A stretch of 64,000 bases of DNA from Pseudomonadota bacterium (GCA_023423935.1 JAFAEQ010000075.1:62001-126000); one strand, 5' to 3'. Numbered from the stretch's first letter, positions 46,023 to 55,883 are shown. The notes: generated by a model not told the origin, from the sequence alone. Translations and numbers: made by a program.

Positions 46023-48101
46023 CTAACCCGGTAAGCGTGACAGGTCCGCAATCTGCAGGAACACGCCGCGAAGGCGTACGAGCAACGCCAGACGGTTCGC
46101 ACGGATCTGCGGATCCTCGGCCATGACCATGACGCTATCGAAGAACTGGTCCACCGCCTCCTTGAGCGAGGCCAGATGATTGAGTGCGGCCTGGTATTCG
46201 CGGCGGGCCAGAAGCGGATTCACGGCACGCTCCGTGGTGATCACCTGTTCGAAAAGTGCGCGTTCCGCCGGTTCGCTCAGACGTCCGCTCTCTACGGCCC
46301 CCGAAGTGGCTTCAGGCGCCTTGCGCAGAATGTTCGCGATGCGCTTGTTCGCGCCCGCAAGGCTTGCGGCCGCAGGCAACGCGAGAAACTCGTTCAGGGC
46401 ACGCAGACGCAGATCGATATCGTGAGGTGAGAGTGCACGGCTGCCGATGACGGCGTCGAACATCTCCGTCGACACGCCGCTCGCCTCGTCCTCGACATAC
46501 AGACTGCGCAGCCGCTCGAGCATGTACGTCCAGATCTCGTTGGCCACTTCCTGCGAAACCGGCACAGGCTGCAAAGAGGCGGCCACCTGCACCAGTTGCT
46601 GCAGATCCAGATCGAGCTTGCGTTCCGCGCAGATACGCAAGACACCGAGCGCCGCCCTGCGTAATCCGAACGGATCGCGGGCACCCGTCGGCTTCTGACC
46701 GATGCCGAAAATTCCCGCCAGCGTGTCGAGCTTGTCCGCTATTGACACAGCAACGCCCGCTTGCGTGGTGGGCAACCGATCGCCCGAGAAACGCGGCCAA
46801 TACTGCTCTTCGATCGCGGCAGCGACTTCAGGATTCTCACCGTCATTGAGCGCGTAATAGCGACCCATGAGGCCCTGCAACTCTGGAAACTCACCGACCA
46901 GCGAGCTGAGCAGGTCGCACTTCGACAGCTCAGCAGCACGCCGCGCGAGCTCGACATCGCTTTGCAGGATCTCGGCAATGTGAGTGGCCAGCTGAGTGAC
47001 ACGCTGGGTTTTGTCGAACAGCGTCCCGAGCTTGTTCTGGAACGTGACAGCTTTGAGCGCTTCGATTCGATCCGCGAGCCGTTGCTTACGATCCGTGTCC
47101 CAGAAGAAAGCCGCATCTGCGAGTCGCGGTCGCACGACGCGCTCGTTGCCATCACGCACCTTGTCCGGGTCACGACTCTCGATGTTGGCAACAGTAATAA
47201 AGGAGTTGATCAGCTTCCCCTCGGCGTTACGCACCGGGAAATAGCGCTGATGATCCTGCATGGTGGCGATGAGCACTTCTGGCGGCAGGTCCAGATAGCG
47301 CTCATCGAAACGACCTGCCAGCGGAACTGGCCACTCGACCAGTGCGGTCACTTCGTCCAACAGCGCAGGCTCGATCACGGCGATGCCGCCGAGTGATTCG
47401 GCAATGGCGTTCACGCGCTTCTCAATAGCGCTGCGCCGCTCGTTGACGTCCGCGACCACTCGGCCTTTGTCGCGTAGCACATCGAGATACTTTGCCGGGC
47501 TGGAGATGGAAATCGCCTGCGGCGCATGGAAGCGATGCCCATGCGTCTGCTTGCCCGAGAGGATGCCCAGGATATCGGCTTCGACGGCGTGCGATCCAAA
47601 CAGCATCACGACCCAGTGAACGGGTCGCACAAACTCCTGTGTGCTGCTGCCCCAGCGCATGCGCTTGGCGATCGGCAGATCATCGAGCGCAGCGGACACG
47701 ATTGCGGGGATGAGTTGCGCGGTCGGTGCTCCGCGCTTGGTGCCGACGAACTGCAGCACCTTACCTTTCGGACCTTCGACCTGTTGCAGCTCGTCGAGCG
47801 TGACGCCGCAGGACGCCGCGAATCCCAGCGCTGCCTTGGTCGGCTGGCCCGACGCATCGAACGCATTGGCAACCGCCGGCCCCTGGCGACGAATCTCTTG
47901 ATCGGGTTGCTGCTCGGAAACGCCGGCGATGCGAGCTGCGATGCGCCGAGGCGTTGCAAACCACTCGATCGCGCCATGCGTTACGTTCGCTGCGTCCAGA
48001 CCGTTGCCAATGCCCGAAGCAAAAGCCTGGGCCAAGGTGAACAGCGACTTCGGCGGCAACTCCTCGGTGCCAATCTCGATGAGCAGATCGCGCTTGCTCA
48101 T
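46023..48101 (-). CDS. glyS: Glycyl-tRNA synthetase beta subunit
   Basis: A 692-residue subunit (MSKRDLLIEIGTEELPPKSL is the standard start), with an HD-like domain and a C-terminal anticodon-binding domain. Forms the alpha2beta2 enzyme with GlyQ. The start ATG overlaps the glyQ stop (ATGA). Confidence 0.97.
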   Translation of the reverse strand: MSKRDLLIEIGTEELPPKSLFTLAQAFASGIGNGLDAANVTHGAIEWFATPRRIAARIAGVSEQQPDQEIRRQGPAVANAFDASGQPTKAALGFAASCGVTLDELQQVEGPKGKVLQFVGTKRGAPTAQLIPAIVSAALDDLPIAKRMRWGSSTQEFVRPVHWVVMLFGSHAVEADILGILSGKQTHGHRFHAPQAISISSPAKYLDVLRDKGRVVADVNERRSAIEKRVNAIAESLGGIAVIEPALLDEVTALVEWPVPLAGRFDERYLDLPPEVLIATMQDHQRYFPVRNAEGKLINSFITVANIESRDPDKVRDGNERVVRPRLADAAFFWDTDRKQRLADRIEALKAVTFQNKLGTLFDKTQRVTQLATHIAEILQSDVELARRAAELSKCDLLSSLVGEFPELQGLMGRYYALNDGENPEVAAAIEEQYWPRFSGDRLPTTQAGVAVSIADKLDTLAGIFGIGQKPTGARDPFGLRRAALGVLRICAERKLDLDLQQLVQVAASLQPVPVSQEVANEIWTYMLERLRSLYVEDEASGVSTEMFDAVIGSRALSPHDIDLRLRALNEFLALPAAASLAGANKRIANILRKAPEATSGAVESGRLSEPAERALFEQVITTERAVNPLLARREYQAALNHLASLKEAVDQFFDSVMVMAEDPQIRANRLALLVRLRGVFLQIADLSRLPG

Positions 48102-49027
48102 GCTGAGGCACTCCCGCTCTGTTTCGCGAGCATAGGAAAGCCCAACGCCTCGCGGGACTTGTAGTAGGCCTCCGCAACGCTCTTGGCGAGCGCTCGCACT
48201 CTGAGGATGTAGCCCTGCCGCTCCGTCACCGAAATCGCTTTGCGGGCGTCCAGCAGGTTGAAAGTATGTGAGGTCTTGAGCATCTGTTCATACGCCGGCA
48301 ACGCGAGTCCGTTTTCGAGGAGCGTCTTGCAGGCTGTTTCATGATCCTGGAAATGTCGGAACAGCATCGCCGTATCGGCGAACTCGAAGTTGTACTTCGA
48401 CTGCTCCACTTCGTTCTGATGATAGACATCGCCGTAGGTGACGCGACCGAACGGTCCGTCCGCCCACACGATATCGAAAATGCTCTCGACGCCCTGCAGA
48501 TACATCGCCAGGCGTTCCAGTCCGTATGTGATCTCGCCCATCACCGGTCGGCAGTCGAGACCGCCCACCTGCTGGAAATACGTGAATTGCGTGACTTCCA
48601 TGCCATTCAGCCAGATTTCCCAGCCCAGGCCCCATGCGCCCAGCGTCGGGGATTCCCAGTTGTCTTCCACCAGTCGGATATCGTGAGTCAGCGGATCGAA
48701 GCCCAGGGCCGCCAGGGAGCCGAGATACAAGTCGACGATGTTGGAGGGCGAGGGCTTGAGGACGACCTGGAACTGATAGTAGTGCTGCAGACGAAACGGG
48801 TTATCCCCATAACGACCGTCGGTCGGACGCCGCGAAGGCTGGACGTAGGCGGCACTCCAAGGCTCAGGACCCACGGCCCGCAACAGGGTGGCCGTATGAA
48901 AGGTACCCGCACCCATTTCCATGTCGTAAGGCTGAAGGATCACGCACCCTTGGCGTGCCCAGTAGTTCTGGAGTGCCAGGATCAGATCCTGAAACGTCTG
49001 CGGCGTTTCGGCTTTGGGCGGGGCCAT
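48098..49027 (-). CDS. glyQ: Glycyl-tRNA synthetase alpha subunit
   Basis: A 309-residue class II synthetase subunit, with TFQDLILALQNYWARQGCVI at the start, GAGTFHTATLLRA, and VQPSRRPTDGRYGDNPFRLQ. The ATG at 49027 begins MAPPKAETP; the upstream open frame overlaps the glnA control region and is not protein-like. Together with glyS it is divergent from glnA. Confidence 0.97.
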   Translation of the reverse strand: MAPPKAETPQTFQDLILALQNYWARQGCVILQPYDMEMGAGTFHTATLLRAVGPEPWSAAYVQPSRRPTDGRYGDNPFRLQHYYQFQVVLKPSPSNIVDLYLGSLAALGFDPLTHDIRLVEDNWESPTLGAWGLGWEIWLNGMEVTQFTYFQQVGGLDCRPVMGEITYGLERLAMYLQGVESIFDIVWADGPFGRVTYGDVYHQNEVEQSKYNFEFADTAMLFRHFQDHETACKTLLENGLALPAYEQMLKTSHTFNLLDARKAISVTERQGYILRVRALAKSVAEAYYKSREALGFPMLAKQSGSASA

Positions 49028-49141
49028 GATTTCTCTTTCTGGGTGTGCGCCCGGACGGGGAGCGCGAAAAGCGCGCGAGTATACCTGCTGCCTCCGCCTG
49101 CTCCGCATGTGGCGTACCGCACCGCTTGGTTGGATACCTAC

Positions 49142-49188
49142 GCACCATCCGGGTGCAGGAGTCTGCGAAAAATGCACTATATTTGTGC
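49142..49188. promoter_or_regulatory. Two NtrC-type enhancer sites upstream of glnA
   Basis: GCACCATCCGGGTGC at 49142-49156 fits the NtrC palindrome TGCACC-N5-GGTGCA except for its outermost base. A second GCAC-N7-GTGC element lies at 49174-49188. They are roughly 100 and 70 bases upstream of a sigma-54 promoter, the usual enhancer position. Confidence 0.75.
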
Positions 49189-49252
49189 CCTGGTGCTGCG
49201 CGCCCGGCAGCTCCCCTCGCCAAATCCAACGACTTGCGCCATGACGGTGCGG

Positions 49253-49268
49253 TGGCACAGATCCTGCA
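49253..49268 (+). promoter_or_regulatory. Sigma-54 promoter of glnA
   Basis: TGGCACAGATCCTGCA: the GG at -24 and GC at -12 are ten bases apart, as in the consensus TGGCAC-N5-TTGCA. It is about 95 bases before the glnA ATG and downstream of two NtrC-type sites. The rest of the 336-base gap between glyQ and glnA is otherwise unremarkable. Confidence 0.8.
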
Positions 49269-49363
49269 ATTTTGCGGGCCCAGATACTGAATAAACCCTA
49301 CGGCGTCGTAACAGCGAGCGAGCCGGGGTCAACCACTCTCGCTGTCTACCGGAGGAGAACTCA

Positions 49364-50776
49364 ATGACGACCCCCGCTGAAGTACTCAGCATGTTGAAAG
49401 AAAAGGAAGTAGCGTTTGTCGACCTGCGTTTTACCGATACGCGGGGCAAAGAGCAGCACGTGACGGTTCCCGCTCACACGATCGAACAGAGCTTCTTCGA
49501 CGACGGCAAGATGTTCGACGGATCCTCGATCGCCGGCTGGAAGGGCATCAACGAGTCCGACATGGTGCTCATGCCGGATGCCAGCACCGCCGTGCTCGAT
49601 CCGTTCTTCGAAGAGACGACACTGATCATCCGTTGCGACGTGCTCGAGCCGTCCACGATGCAGGGCTACGAGCGCGATCCTCGCTCGATCGCCAAGCGCG
49701 CTGAGGCCTACCTGAAGTCCACAGGTATTGGCGACCGCGCGCTGTTTGGCCCTGAGAACGAATTCTTCATTTTCGATAACGTGCGCTATGGCACGACCAT
49801 GGCCGGCTCCTTCTTCGATATCGAATCGACCGAAGCGGCCTGGAGCTCTGGCAAGCACTATGAAGACGGCAACAAGGCGCACCGTCCAGGCGTGAAGGGC
49901 GGCTACTTCCCTGTCCCGCCGGTCGACTCCTTCCAGGATCTGCGCTCCGCGATGTGCCTGGCCCTCGAAGAGCTGGGCATGAAAGTCGAAGTGCACCACC
50001 ACGAAGTCGCAACCGCCGGTCAGTGCGAAATCGGCGTGAATGCAAACACGCTCGTGCGCAAGGCCGACGAAGTGCAGATGCTTAAGTACGCCATCCACAA
50101 CGTCGCGCATGCGTACGGCAAGACCGCGACGTTCATGCCGAAGCCGCTCGTCGGCGATAACGGCAGCGGTATGCACGTGCACCAGTCGATCTCGAAGGAC
50201 GGCAAGCCGCTCTTCGCAGGCGACAAGTACGCAGGTCTGTCGGATCTCGCGCTCTATTACATCGGCGGCATCATCAAGCACGCGAAGGCGATCAACGCGT
50301 TCACGAACGCCAGCACGAACAGCTACAAGCGTCTGGTGCCGGGCTTCGAAGCGCCTGTGATGCTCGCGTACTCCGCGCGTAACCGCTCGGCTTCGATCCG
50401 TATTCCTTGGGTTTCGAATCCGAAGGGTCGTCGCATCGAAGTGCGCTTCCCGGACTCGACGGCGAATCCGTATCTGGCTTTCGCGGCCATGCTCATGGCA
50501 GGCCTCGACGGCATCCAGAACAAGATTCATCCGGGCGAGGCTGCGGACAAGGATCTCTACGATCTGCCGCCGGAAGAAGCCAAGAACATTCCGGAAGTGT
50601 GCTACTCGCTGGAGCAGGCGCTGCAGGCACTCGATGCGGACCGCGGCTTCCTCAAGGCCGGCGGTGTGTTCACTGACGACGTCATCGACGCCTATATTGC
50701 GCTGAAGATGCAGGAAGTGACCAAGGTGCGTATGTCGACGCACCCGCTCGAGTTCGAGTTGTACTACAGCGTTTGA
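49364..50776 (+). CDS. glnA: Glutamine synthetase, type I
   Basis: A 470-residue GSI enzyme that joins ammonia and glutamate. It contains MFDGSSIAGWK, PENEFFIFD, NGSGMHVHQSI and MRM-type C-terminal NLPPEE-like sequence (DLPPEEAKNIP). The adenylylation region is present near residue 400 (KNIPEVCYSLEQAL is nearby). GGAGGAG precedes the ATG. Two NtrC sites and a sigma-54 promoter lie upstream, so it should respond to nitrogen starvation through NtrB/NtrC, encoded a kilobase downstream. Confidence 0.98.
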   Translation: MTTPAEVLSMLKEKEVAFVDLRFTDTRGKEQHVTVPAHTIEQSFFDDGKMFDGSSIAGWKGINESDMVLMPDASTAVLDPFFEETTLIIRCDVLEPSTMQGYERDPRSIAKRAEAYLKSTGIGDRALFGPENEFFIFDNVRYGTTMAGSFFDIESTEAAWSSGKHYEDGNKAHRPGVKGGYFPVPPVDSFQDLRSAMCLALEELGMKVEVHHHEVATAGQCEIGVNANTLVRKADEVQMLKYAIHNVAHAYGKTATFMPKPLVGDNGSGMHVHQSISKDGKPLFAGDKYAGLSDLALYYIGGIIKHAKAINAFTNASTNSYKRLVPGFEAPVMLAYSARNRSASIRIPWVSNPKGRRIEVRFPDSTANPYLAFAAMLMAGLDGIQNKIHPGEAADKDLYDLPPEEAKNIPEVCYSLEQALQALDADRGFLKAGGVFTDDVIDAYIALKMQEVTKVRMSTHPLEFELYYSV

Positions 50777-50783
50777 TGCAAGC

Positions 50784-50814
50784 GAACACCGGATCCTCCG
50801 GTCCGGTGTTCTTT
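50784..50814 (+). terminator. Terminator after glnA
   Basis: GAACACCGG and CCGGTGTTC form a perfect nine-base stem followed by TTT, eight bases after the glnA stop. A good rho-independent type, with a short T run. Confidence 0.75.
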
Positions 50815-50900
50815 GACCACGCGTAGTGCCGGTGACGGCGTTCACACAATGCCGTCGCCGCTTTTGTCAGGTCGGAGCGAAGTGGCTATGCTCGAACCCC

Positions 50901-51611
50901 ATGCGCACCACGCTGTTACTCCTCCTGCTGTTAGCGGGTCCCGCGCTCGCGGGGCAGGCGGTATGGAAATGGGTGGATGCGAACGGCGTGACTCACTACG
51001 CCGATCGCCCCGTGCCAGGAGCGACACGTATCGAGTTGAACACGGGTACGTCGAGCGGCGATCCAGCCCCTTCCTACTCTTCCTCCGGCACACCCACGCC
51101 CCCCGTGGATGCGGGTCCGCCCTATCGCAATTTCGAGATCTGGAAGCCGTCGAACGACGAGTCGATCGTGAACACCGGCGGCGAGGTCACGGTGAACGTC
51201 CGCATCGAACCGTTGGTGCAGCCAGGACACACGCTGTCGCTGTATCTCGATGGTCGGTTGGTCGAAGGCTTTGCGGGCAACACGACCGCCTTTACGCTTT
51301 CGAATGTGCCTCGCGGTACTCATTCGGTCATCGCAGTCGTGACCGATCAGCGCGGCAATCGATTGCAGGAAACACCTGCGGTCACTTTTCACGTGCGCCA
51401 GGAGTCGGCCGCTCAACCGCCTGTCGGTCCCTCGATGCGACCGACGCCCAAGCCCCAGCCGCGCGCCGGCAACAAGATGCAAACTTCGCAGCCCAGCTAC
51501 GCTGCGCTCAATCCGAGCGGCGCTGGCGCGATCGATCCGGCTACCAATCTGCCGGTCGTCAAAAAGCCCGCGAACACCAAACCCGCGACGTCGAGTCCGC
51601 GCGCCAGGTAA
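50901..51611 (+). CDS. DUF4124 domain secreted protein
   Basis: A 236-residue exported protein with a signal peptide (LLLLLLLAGPALA). Residues 18-48 form a DUF4124 domain (VWKWVDANGVTHYADRPVPG), a short module often at the N-terminus of envelope proteins beside ntrBC. A beta-sandwich-like region follows at 80-175. The C-terminus is Pro/Lys/Ala-rich and disordered. The ATG at 50901 begins the signal peptide; the open frame continues upstream. It lies between glnA and ntrB on the same strand. Confidence 0.8.
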   Translation: MRTTLLLLLLLAGPALAGQAVWKWVDANGVTHYADRPVPGATRIELNTGTSSGDPAPSYSSSGTPTPPVDAGPPYRNFEIWKPSNDESIVNTGGEVTVNVRIEPLVQPGHTLSLYLDGRLVEGFAGNTTAFTLSNVPRGTHSVIAVVTDQRGNRLQETPAVTFHVRQESAAQPPVGPSMRPTPKPQPRAGNKMQTSQPSYAALNPSGAGAIDPATNLPVVKKPANTKPATSSPRAR

Positions 51612-51691
51612 TCCGGCGTGTTCGGTGCGCGCTTCGCGCAGGCGAACCTTGCGTTGACGTATCCCTCAGGGTCGAGGGGTGACGCGCACTC

Positions 51692-52807
51692 ATGGTGGCC
51701 CACCCCACAAGCATCGCCGCACGCGTCATGGCTGATCCGGATCGCATTCTCGACGGACTCACCACGAGCATCCTGATCGTCGACGGTGCTCAGAAGCTCA
51801 TTTACCTGAACAATTCCGCCGAGACGCTCTTCGGCGTCAGCCGCAATCAGATGCTGGGCAAGCCACTTTCGGAGTTGCTGGTGGATGCCGCTGCTCTGAG
51901 TGCGGTCGTGACTCGCGCAGTCGAGACATGGCGACCGATCTCGCGCCGCGAGCTTGCCCTGCGACCGATATACGGCGATTCGGAGCTCACGGTCGATTGC
52001 ACCGTGGCGCCATTCGAAGAAGCGGGCACGCCTTCAGCGGTAATTATCGAGATCAGCGACGGCACGCAGCATCAGCGCATCACCCGCGAGAATGCGCTGT
52101 TGACGCAGATCGGCGGCAGCCGCGCCATGATTCGCCAGCTGGCTCACGAGATCAAAAATCCGTTGGGTGGATTGCGTGGCGCAGCGCAGCTGCTCGAGCG
52201 GCAGCTCGCCGACGCGTCGATGCGCGAGTACACCTCGGTGATCATCAGCGAAGCCGACCGGCTCGCAACGCTCGTCGATACGTTGCTCGGTCCCGGACAT
52301 CATCCACGCAAAGAGTCCGTCAACGTCCACGAGCTGTTGCAGCACGTGGGGCATCTGCTGGCCGCGGATGCACCGACCGTTTCGATCGAACGCGATTACG
52401 ACCCGAGCCTGCCGCCGCTGCTGCTGGATCGGCATCAGATCATCCAGGCGATGCTCAATCTCGGACGCAATGCCTTGCAGGCGTTGTCGGGCAAGAGCGA
52501 GGGCGCCCGTATCACGCTACGCACGCGCGCACTCACGAACGAGAACATCGGCACGCGTCGTTATCGACTCGTTGCCTGCGTGCAGTTCGAGGACAACGGC
52601 CCGGGTGTTCCTGAACACCTGCGCGACACACTTTTCTACCCACTCGTAACGGGGCGTGTGGACGGAACGGGACTGGGACTTGCAGTGGCGCAAGATCTCG
52701 TCAGCCGTCACGACGGACTCATCGAATTCGAGAGCCGTCCGGGTTTAACCACCTTCACCATTTTGTTGCCATTCCATGCTCCAGATGCCAGTTACAAAGC
52801 CTCTTAA
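51692..52807 (+). CDS. glnL: Nitrogen regulation histidine kinase NtrB
   Basis: A 371-residue sensor kinase. PAS-type domain at 20-130, H-box LAHEIKNPLGG with the phosphorylated His near 152, N-box LGRNALQAL and G-boxes DNGPGVP and GTGLGLAV. It is cytosolic, sensing nitrogen via PII. An ATG at 51728 (MADPDRIL) is an alternative start. Its end overlaps ntrC by 32 bases, so the two are coupled. Confidence 0.95.
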   Translation: MVAHPTSIAARVMADPDRILDGLTTSILIVDGAQKLIYLNNSAETLFGVSRNQMLGKPLSELLVDAAALSAVVTRAVETWRPISRRELALRPIYGDSELTVDCTVAPFEEAGTPSAVIIEISDGTQHQRITRENALLTQIGGSRAMIRQLAHEIKNPLGGLRGAAQLLERQLADASMREYTSVIISEADRLATLVDTLLGPGHHPRKESVNVHELLQHVGHLLAADAPTVSIERDYDPSLPPLLLDRHQIIQAMLNLGRNALQALSGKSEGARITLRTRALTNENIGTRRYRLVACVQFEDNGPGVPEHLRDTLFYPLVTGRVDGTGLGLAVAQDLVSRHDGLIEFESRPGLTTFTILLPFHAPDASYKAS

Positions 52808-54191
52808 CGTGTGGCTCGTCGATGACGATGCCTCGATCCGCTGGGTTCTCGAACGCGCCTTGCGCCAGGGAGGTATGGCGCCGACAGCGTTCGATCACGC
52901 CGACTCGGCGTTAGCCGCGCTGCGGCGCGATCGGCCCGATGTGTTGATCACCGATATCCGCATGCCCGGACGCAGCGGGCTCGAGCTGCTCACCGAAATT
53001 CACGATAGTCAGCCACAGCTACCAGTGATCGTGATGACGGCGCACTCGGACCTCGACAGCGCAGTCGCGGCGTATCAGGGCGGTGCATTCGAGTACTTGC
53101 CGAAGCCGTTCGATATCGATCAGGCGGTCGACCTCGTGCGGCGCGCGGCCCAGCAGAAAGAACGGGTCGAGGAAGTCAGCACCGAATCGCGCCGCATCCC
53201 TGAAATGCTCGGTCAAGCGCCGGCGATGCAGGAAGTGTTCCGTGCCATCGGGCGCCTTTCGCGTTCGAGCATGACGGTGTTGATCACGGGCGAATCTGGC
53301 ACGGGCAAAGAGCTCGTCGCGCGGGCTCTGCATCGTCACAGTCCGCGTGCGAACAAAGCCTTCATTGCGTTGAACACATCGGCATTCACTGCCGATCTGC
53401 TGGAGTCCGAATTGTTCGGCCACGAAAAGGGCTCGTTCACCGGCGCAGATGCCTTGCGCCGCGGTCGTTTCGAACAAGCCGATGGCGGCACACTGTTCCT
53501 CGATGAGATCGGCGATATGTCGCCGCAACTGCAGACCCGTCTGCTGCGCGTGCTCGCGGAGGGTGAGTTCTATCGCGTCGGTGGCCAGGTTCCGGTGCGC
53601 GTTGACGTTCGCGTGATCGCCGCGACGCACCAGGCGCTCGAGGATCGGGTCAGGCAGAACATGTTCCGCGAAGACCTGCTGCATCGCTTGAACGTGATTC
53701 GCATCGAAGTGCCACCGCTGCGTCAGCGTCGCGAGGACATTCCGGAGTTGCTGCTCCACTATCTCGATGCGGCAGCGATCGAGCTCGGTGTGGAATCCAA
53801 GACACTTTCGCCCGAAGCGATGGCCGTGCTGTCCAGTTTCGACTGGCCGGGCAACGTGCGGCAGCTCGTGAACACCTGTCGTCGACTGACGGTCACGGCT
53901 CCTGGACGCGAGATCAAGGCGGAGGACATTCCCACCGATCTCGGCGGCGTTCCGGGTCCCGCGAAGCTGCAGGACGAATGGACGCGTCAGTTGACCAGCT
54001 GGGCGGACAAGCGCCTGGCCGCAGGTGAAACGCCCTTGCTCGATGATGCGATGCCTGAGTTCGAGCGCACGTTGATTCGCGCAGCGCTACGCAAAGCCGA
54101 GGGCGGACGTCAGGAAGCCGCGCGCTTGCTGGGCTGGGGCCGCAATACGCTCACTCGCAAGCTGAAGGAACTTGCGATGGATGACGAGTGA
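52776..54191 (+). CDS. glnG: Nitrogen regulation response regulator NtrC
   Basis: A 471-residue sigma-54 activator. The receiver has DDD at 16-18 and phospho-Asp60 in VLITDIRMPG. The AAA+ domain has Walker A GESGTGKE near 172 and the sigma-54 contact loop GSFTGA, and a Fis-type helix-turn-helix ends the protein (EAARLLGWGRNTLTRKLKEL). An in-frame ATG at 52785 is an alternative start. It should act at the two NtrC sites before glnA. Directly downstream of ntrB. Confidence 0.96.
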   Translation: MLQMPVTKPLNVWLVDDDASIRWVLERALRQGGMAPTAFDHADSALAALRRDRPDVLITDIRMPGRSGLELLTEIHDSQPQLPVIVMTAHSDLDSAVAAYQGGAFEYLPKPFDIDQAVDLVRRAAQQKERVEEVSTESRRIPEMLGQAPAMQEVFRAIGRLSRSSMTVLITGESGTGKELVARALHRHSPRANKAFIALNTSAFTADLLESELFGHEKGSFTGADALRRGRFEQADGGTLFLDEIGDMSPQLQTRLLRVLAEGEFYRVGGQVPVRVDVRVIAATHQALEDRVRQNMFREDLLHRLNVIRIEVPPLRQRREDIPELLLHYLDAAAIELGVESKTLSPEAMAVLSSFDWPGNVRQLVNTCRRLTVTAPGREIKAEDIPTDLGGVPGPAKLQDEWTRQLTSWADKRLAAGETPLLDDAMPEFERTLIRAALRKAEGGRQEAARLLGWGRNTLTRKLKELAMDDE

Positions 54192-54202
54192 AGAGCCGGA
54201 GC

Positions 54203-54335
54203 AACCACATAGAGCACAAAGGCCACAAAGGTTTCAGAGTGCCGATAACCGACTGAGCGGACTCGTTGCATGACATAGAGCGGGGCCATGGCTTTCCTGC
54301 CTTCGGTCTATGTGCTCTTTGTGTTCTTTGTGGTT
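54203..54335. repeat. Dispersed inverted repeat between ntrC and trmL
   Basis: The ends, CAACCACATAGAGCACAAAG and CTTTGTGTTCTTTGTGGTTA, are imperfect inverted copies about 80 bases apart. This AACCACAAAGAACACAAAG-type sequence is a known style of short dispersed repeat in gammaproteobacteria. The 200-base gap holds nothing else. Confidence 0.55.
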
Positions 54336-54392
54336 ACTCCTGATTCTTGATCCCGGTTGCATCCTGCGCGAACTCATCGCAACGTCGCGCAC

Positions 54393-54848
54393 ATGCTTCA
54401 CATCATCCTCTATCAGCCTGAGATTCCCCCCAACACCGGTAATGCGATTCGACTCAGTGCGAACGCCGGGGCGCGGCTGCATTTGATCAAGCCGATCGCG
54501 TTCGATATCGACGAGAAGGCCGTGCGTCGCGCAGGCATGGACTACGCGGAGCTTGCACACGTCGAGCAGTGGGATTCGCTCGAGCAGTGTCTTGCGACGC
54601 TCGGGGCGCCGCGATGGTTCGCGATCTCCACGCGCGGCACGATGCGGTATGACCGGGTGAGCTATCGAGATGGCGATGCGTTCGTGTTCGGGCCGGAGAC
54701 GCGTGGCCTGCCGCAGGAAGTGTTAGAGCGTTGTCCTGTCGAGCAGCGACTGCGCATACCGATGCGTGCCGGCAATCGCAGCCTGAATCTGTCGAATGCA
54801 GTCGCGGTAGTGACGTACGAAGCCTGGAGACAACTCGGCTTCGAGTAA
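54393..54848 (+). CDS. trmL: tRNA (cytidine/uridine-34 2'-O) methyltransferase
   Basis: A 151-residue SPOUT enzyme: MLHIILYQPEIPPNTGNAIR, FGPETRGLP and IPMRAGNRSLNLSNAVAVV are the family motifs of the trefoil-knot SAM site. It methylates the ribose of the wobble base in some tRNA-Leu. The ATG at 54393 matches the family; a longer start is not needed. It converges on gpsA. Confidence 0.95.
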   Translation: MLHIILYQPEIPPNTGNAIRLSANAGARLHLIKPIAFDIDEKAVRRAGMDYAELAHVEQWDSLEQCLATLGAPRWFAISTRGTMRYDRVSYRDGDAFVFGPETRGLPQEVLERCPVEQRLRIPMRAGNRSLNLSNAVAVVTYEAWRQLGFE

Positions 54849-54851
54849 GGG

Positions 54852-55883
54852 TCAGACGTTCTCAGGCTTGAGCGCGCGGCTCATGAGTTCTTTCACGGCC
54901 TCGCGCGGAGCGAGACCTTCGTGGACGACCCGATACAGTTGCTCGCTGATCGGCATCTCGACCGCGGCGCGCTGCGCCACCTCGCGCACTGCGCGGGCCG
55001 CCAGCACTCCTTCGACGACCTGTCCGATGGACTGCTGAGCTGCGGCGATCGATTCGCCGGCGGCAAGTGCCAGCCCGAAGCGACGATTGCGCGATTGATT
55101 GTCGGTACACGTGAGCACCAGATCGCCCAGCCCCGCCAGGCCCATGAAGGTGTCTTTGTGCGCGCCGAGTGCCACGCCCAGACGTGTCATCTCCACCAGG
55201 CCGCGAGTAATGAGTGCGATTCGTGTGTTGGCACCGAAGCCGAGCCCGTCGGAAATGCCGGCGCCGATGGCAAGTACGTTCTTAACCGCACCGCCGATTT
55301 CCACGCCGACGACGTCGGTCGAGGTGTAGGCGCGAAAGTTGAGCCCTGAAATGCGTGTTGCAAGTGCCTGTGCGAAGTCGTGATCCATGGCTGCCACGGT
55401 CATGGCCGTGGGTAATCCAGCGCCGACTTCTCGCGCGAAGGTGGGGCCGGAGATCACCGCTGTGGGCACCTGCGCGCCGAGCACTTCTTGTGCGACCTGA
55501 TGCGGCAGCAGGCCGGTGGAGAGTTCGAAACCCTTCGTAGCCCAGGCCAGGCGCATGTCATTGCGACGATGCTGAGCGATCTCGACCAGCATTCCGCGCA
55601 ACGCGTGACTGGGCACAGCCACGACGACATCGCGATGCCGGGAGATGACGGCCACGAGATCAGCTTCGACTTCGAGGCCTTGAGGAAAAAGCGCGCCCGG
55701 CAGATACCGTGCGTTCTGACGGTCGCGCTTTACCTGATCGAGATGAGCTCGATCGCGCCCCCAGAGTGTCGTCGGACACCCGGTGCGTGCGAACTGAATG
55801 GCGAGCGCAGTCCCCCACGAGCCTGCGCCCAGCACCGCAATGGACGCGGGCGCAGCCGCCGGCGTCTGATGCGTTGCGCTCAT
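54852..55883 (-). CDS. gpsA: Glycerol-3-phosphate dehydrogenase (NAD(P)+)
   Basis: A 343-residue enzyme making sn-glycerol-3-phosphate for phospholipids. The nucleotide-binding motif GAGSWGTALA is near 20, and VEIGGAVKNVLAIGAGI carries the catalytic Lys. First residues MSATHQTPAAAP are slightly longer than in E. coli. Downstream of secB with a nine-base gap, as in other gammaproteobacteria. Confidence 0.96.
   Translation of the reverse strand: MSATHQTPAAAPASIAVLGAGSWGTALAIQFARTGCPTTLWGRDRAHLDQVKRDRQNARYLPGALFPQGLEVEADLVAVISRHRDVVVAVPSHALRGMLVEIAQHRRNDMRLAWATKGFELSTGLLPHQVAQEVLGAQVPTAVISGPTFAREVGAGLPTAMTVAAMDHDFAQALATRISGLNFRAYTSTDVVGVEIGGAVKNVLAIGAGISDGLGFGANTRIALITRGLVEMTRLGVALGAHKDTFMGLAGLGDLVLTCTDNQSRNRRFGLALAAGESIAAAQQSIGQVVEGVLAARAVREVAQRAAVEMPISEQLYRVVHEGLAPREAVKELMSRALKPENV

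Noticed and set aside
49361..50845. Long open frame antisense to glnA (494 codons)
   Set aside because: Exactly overlaps a certain gene in high-GC DNA; its product is His/Arg-rich shadow sequence with no motif.
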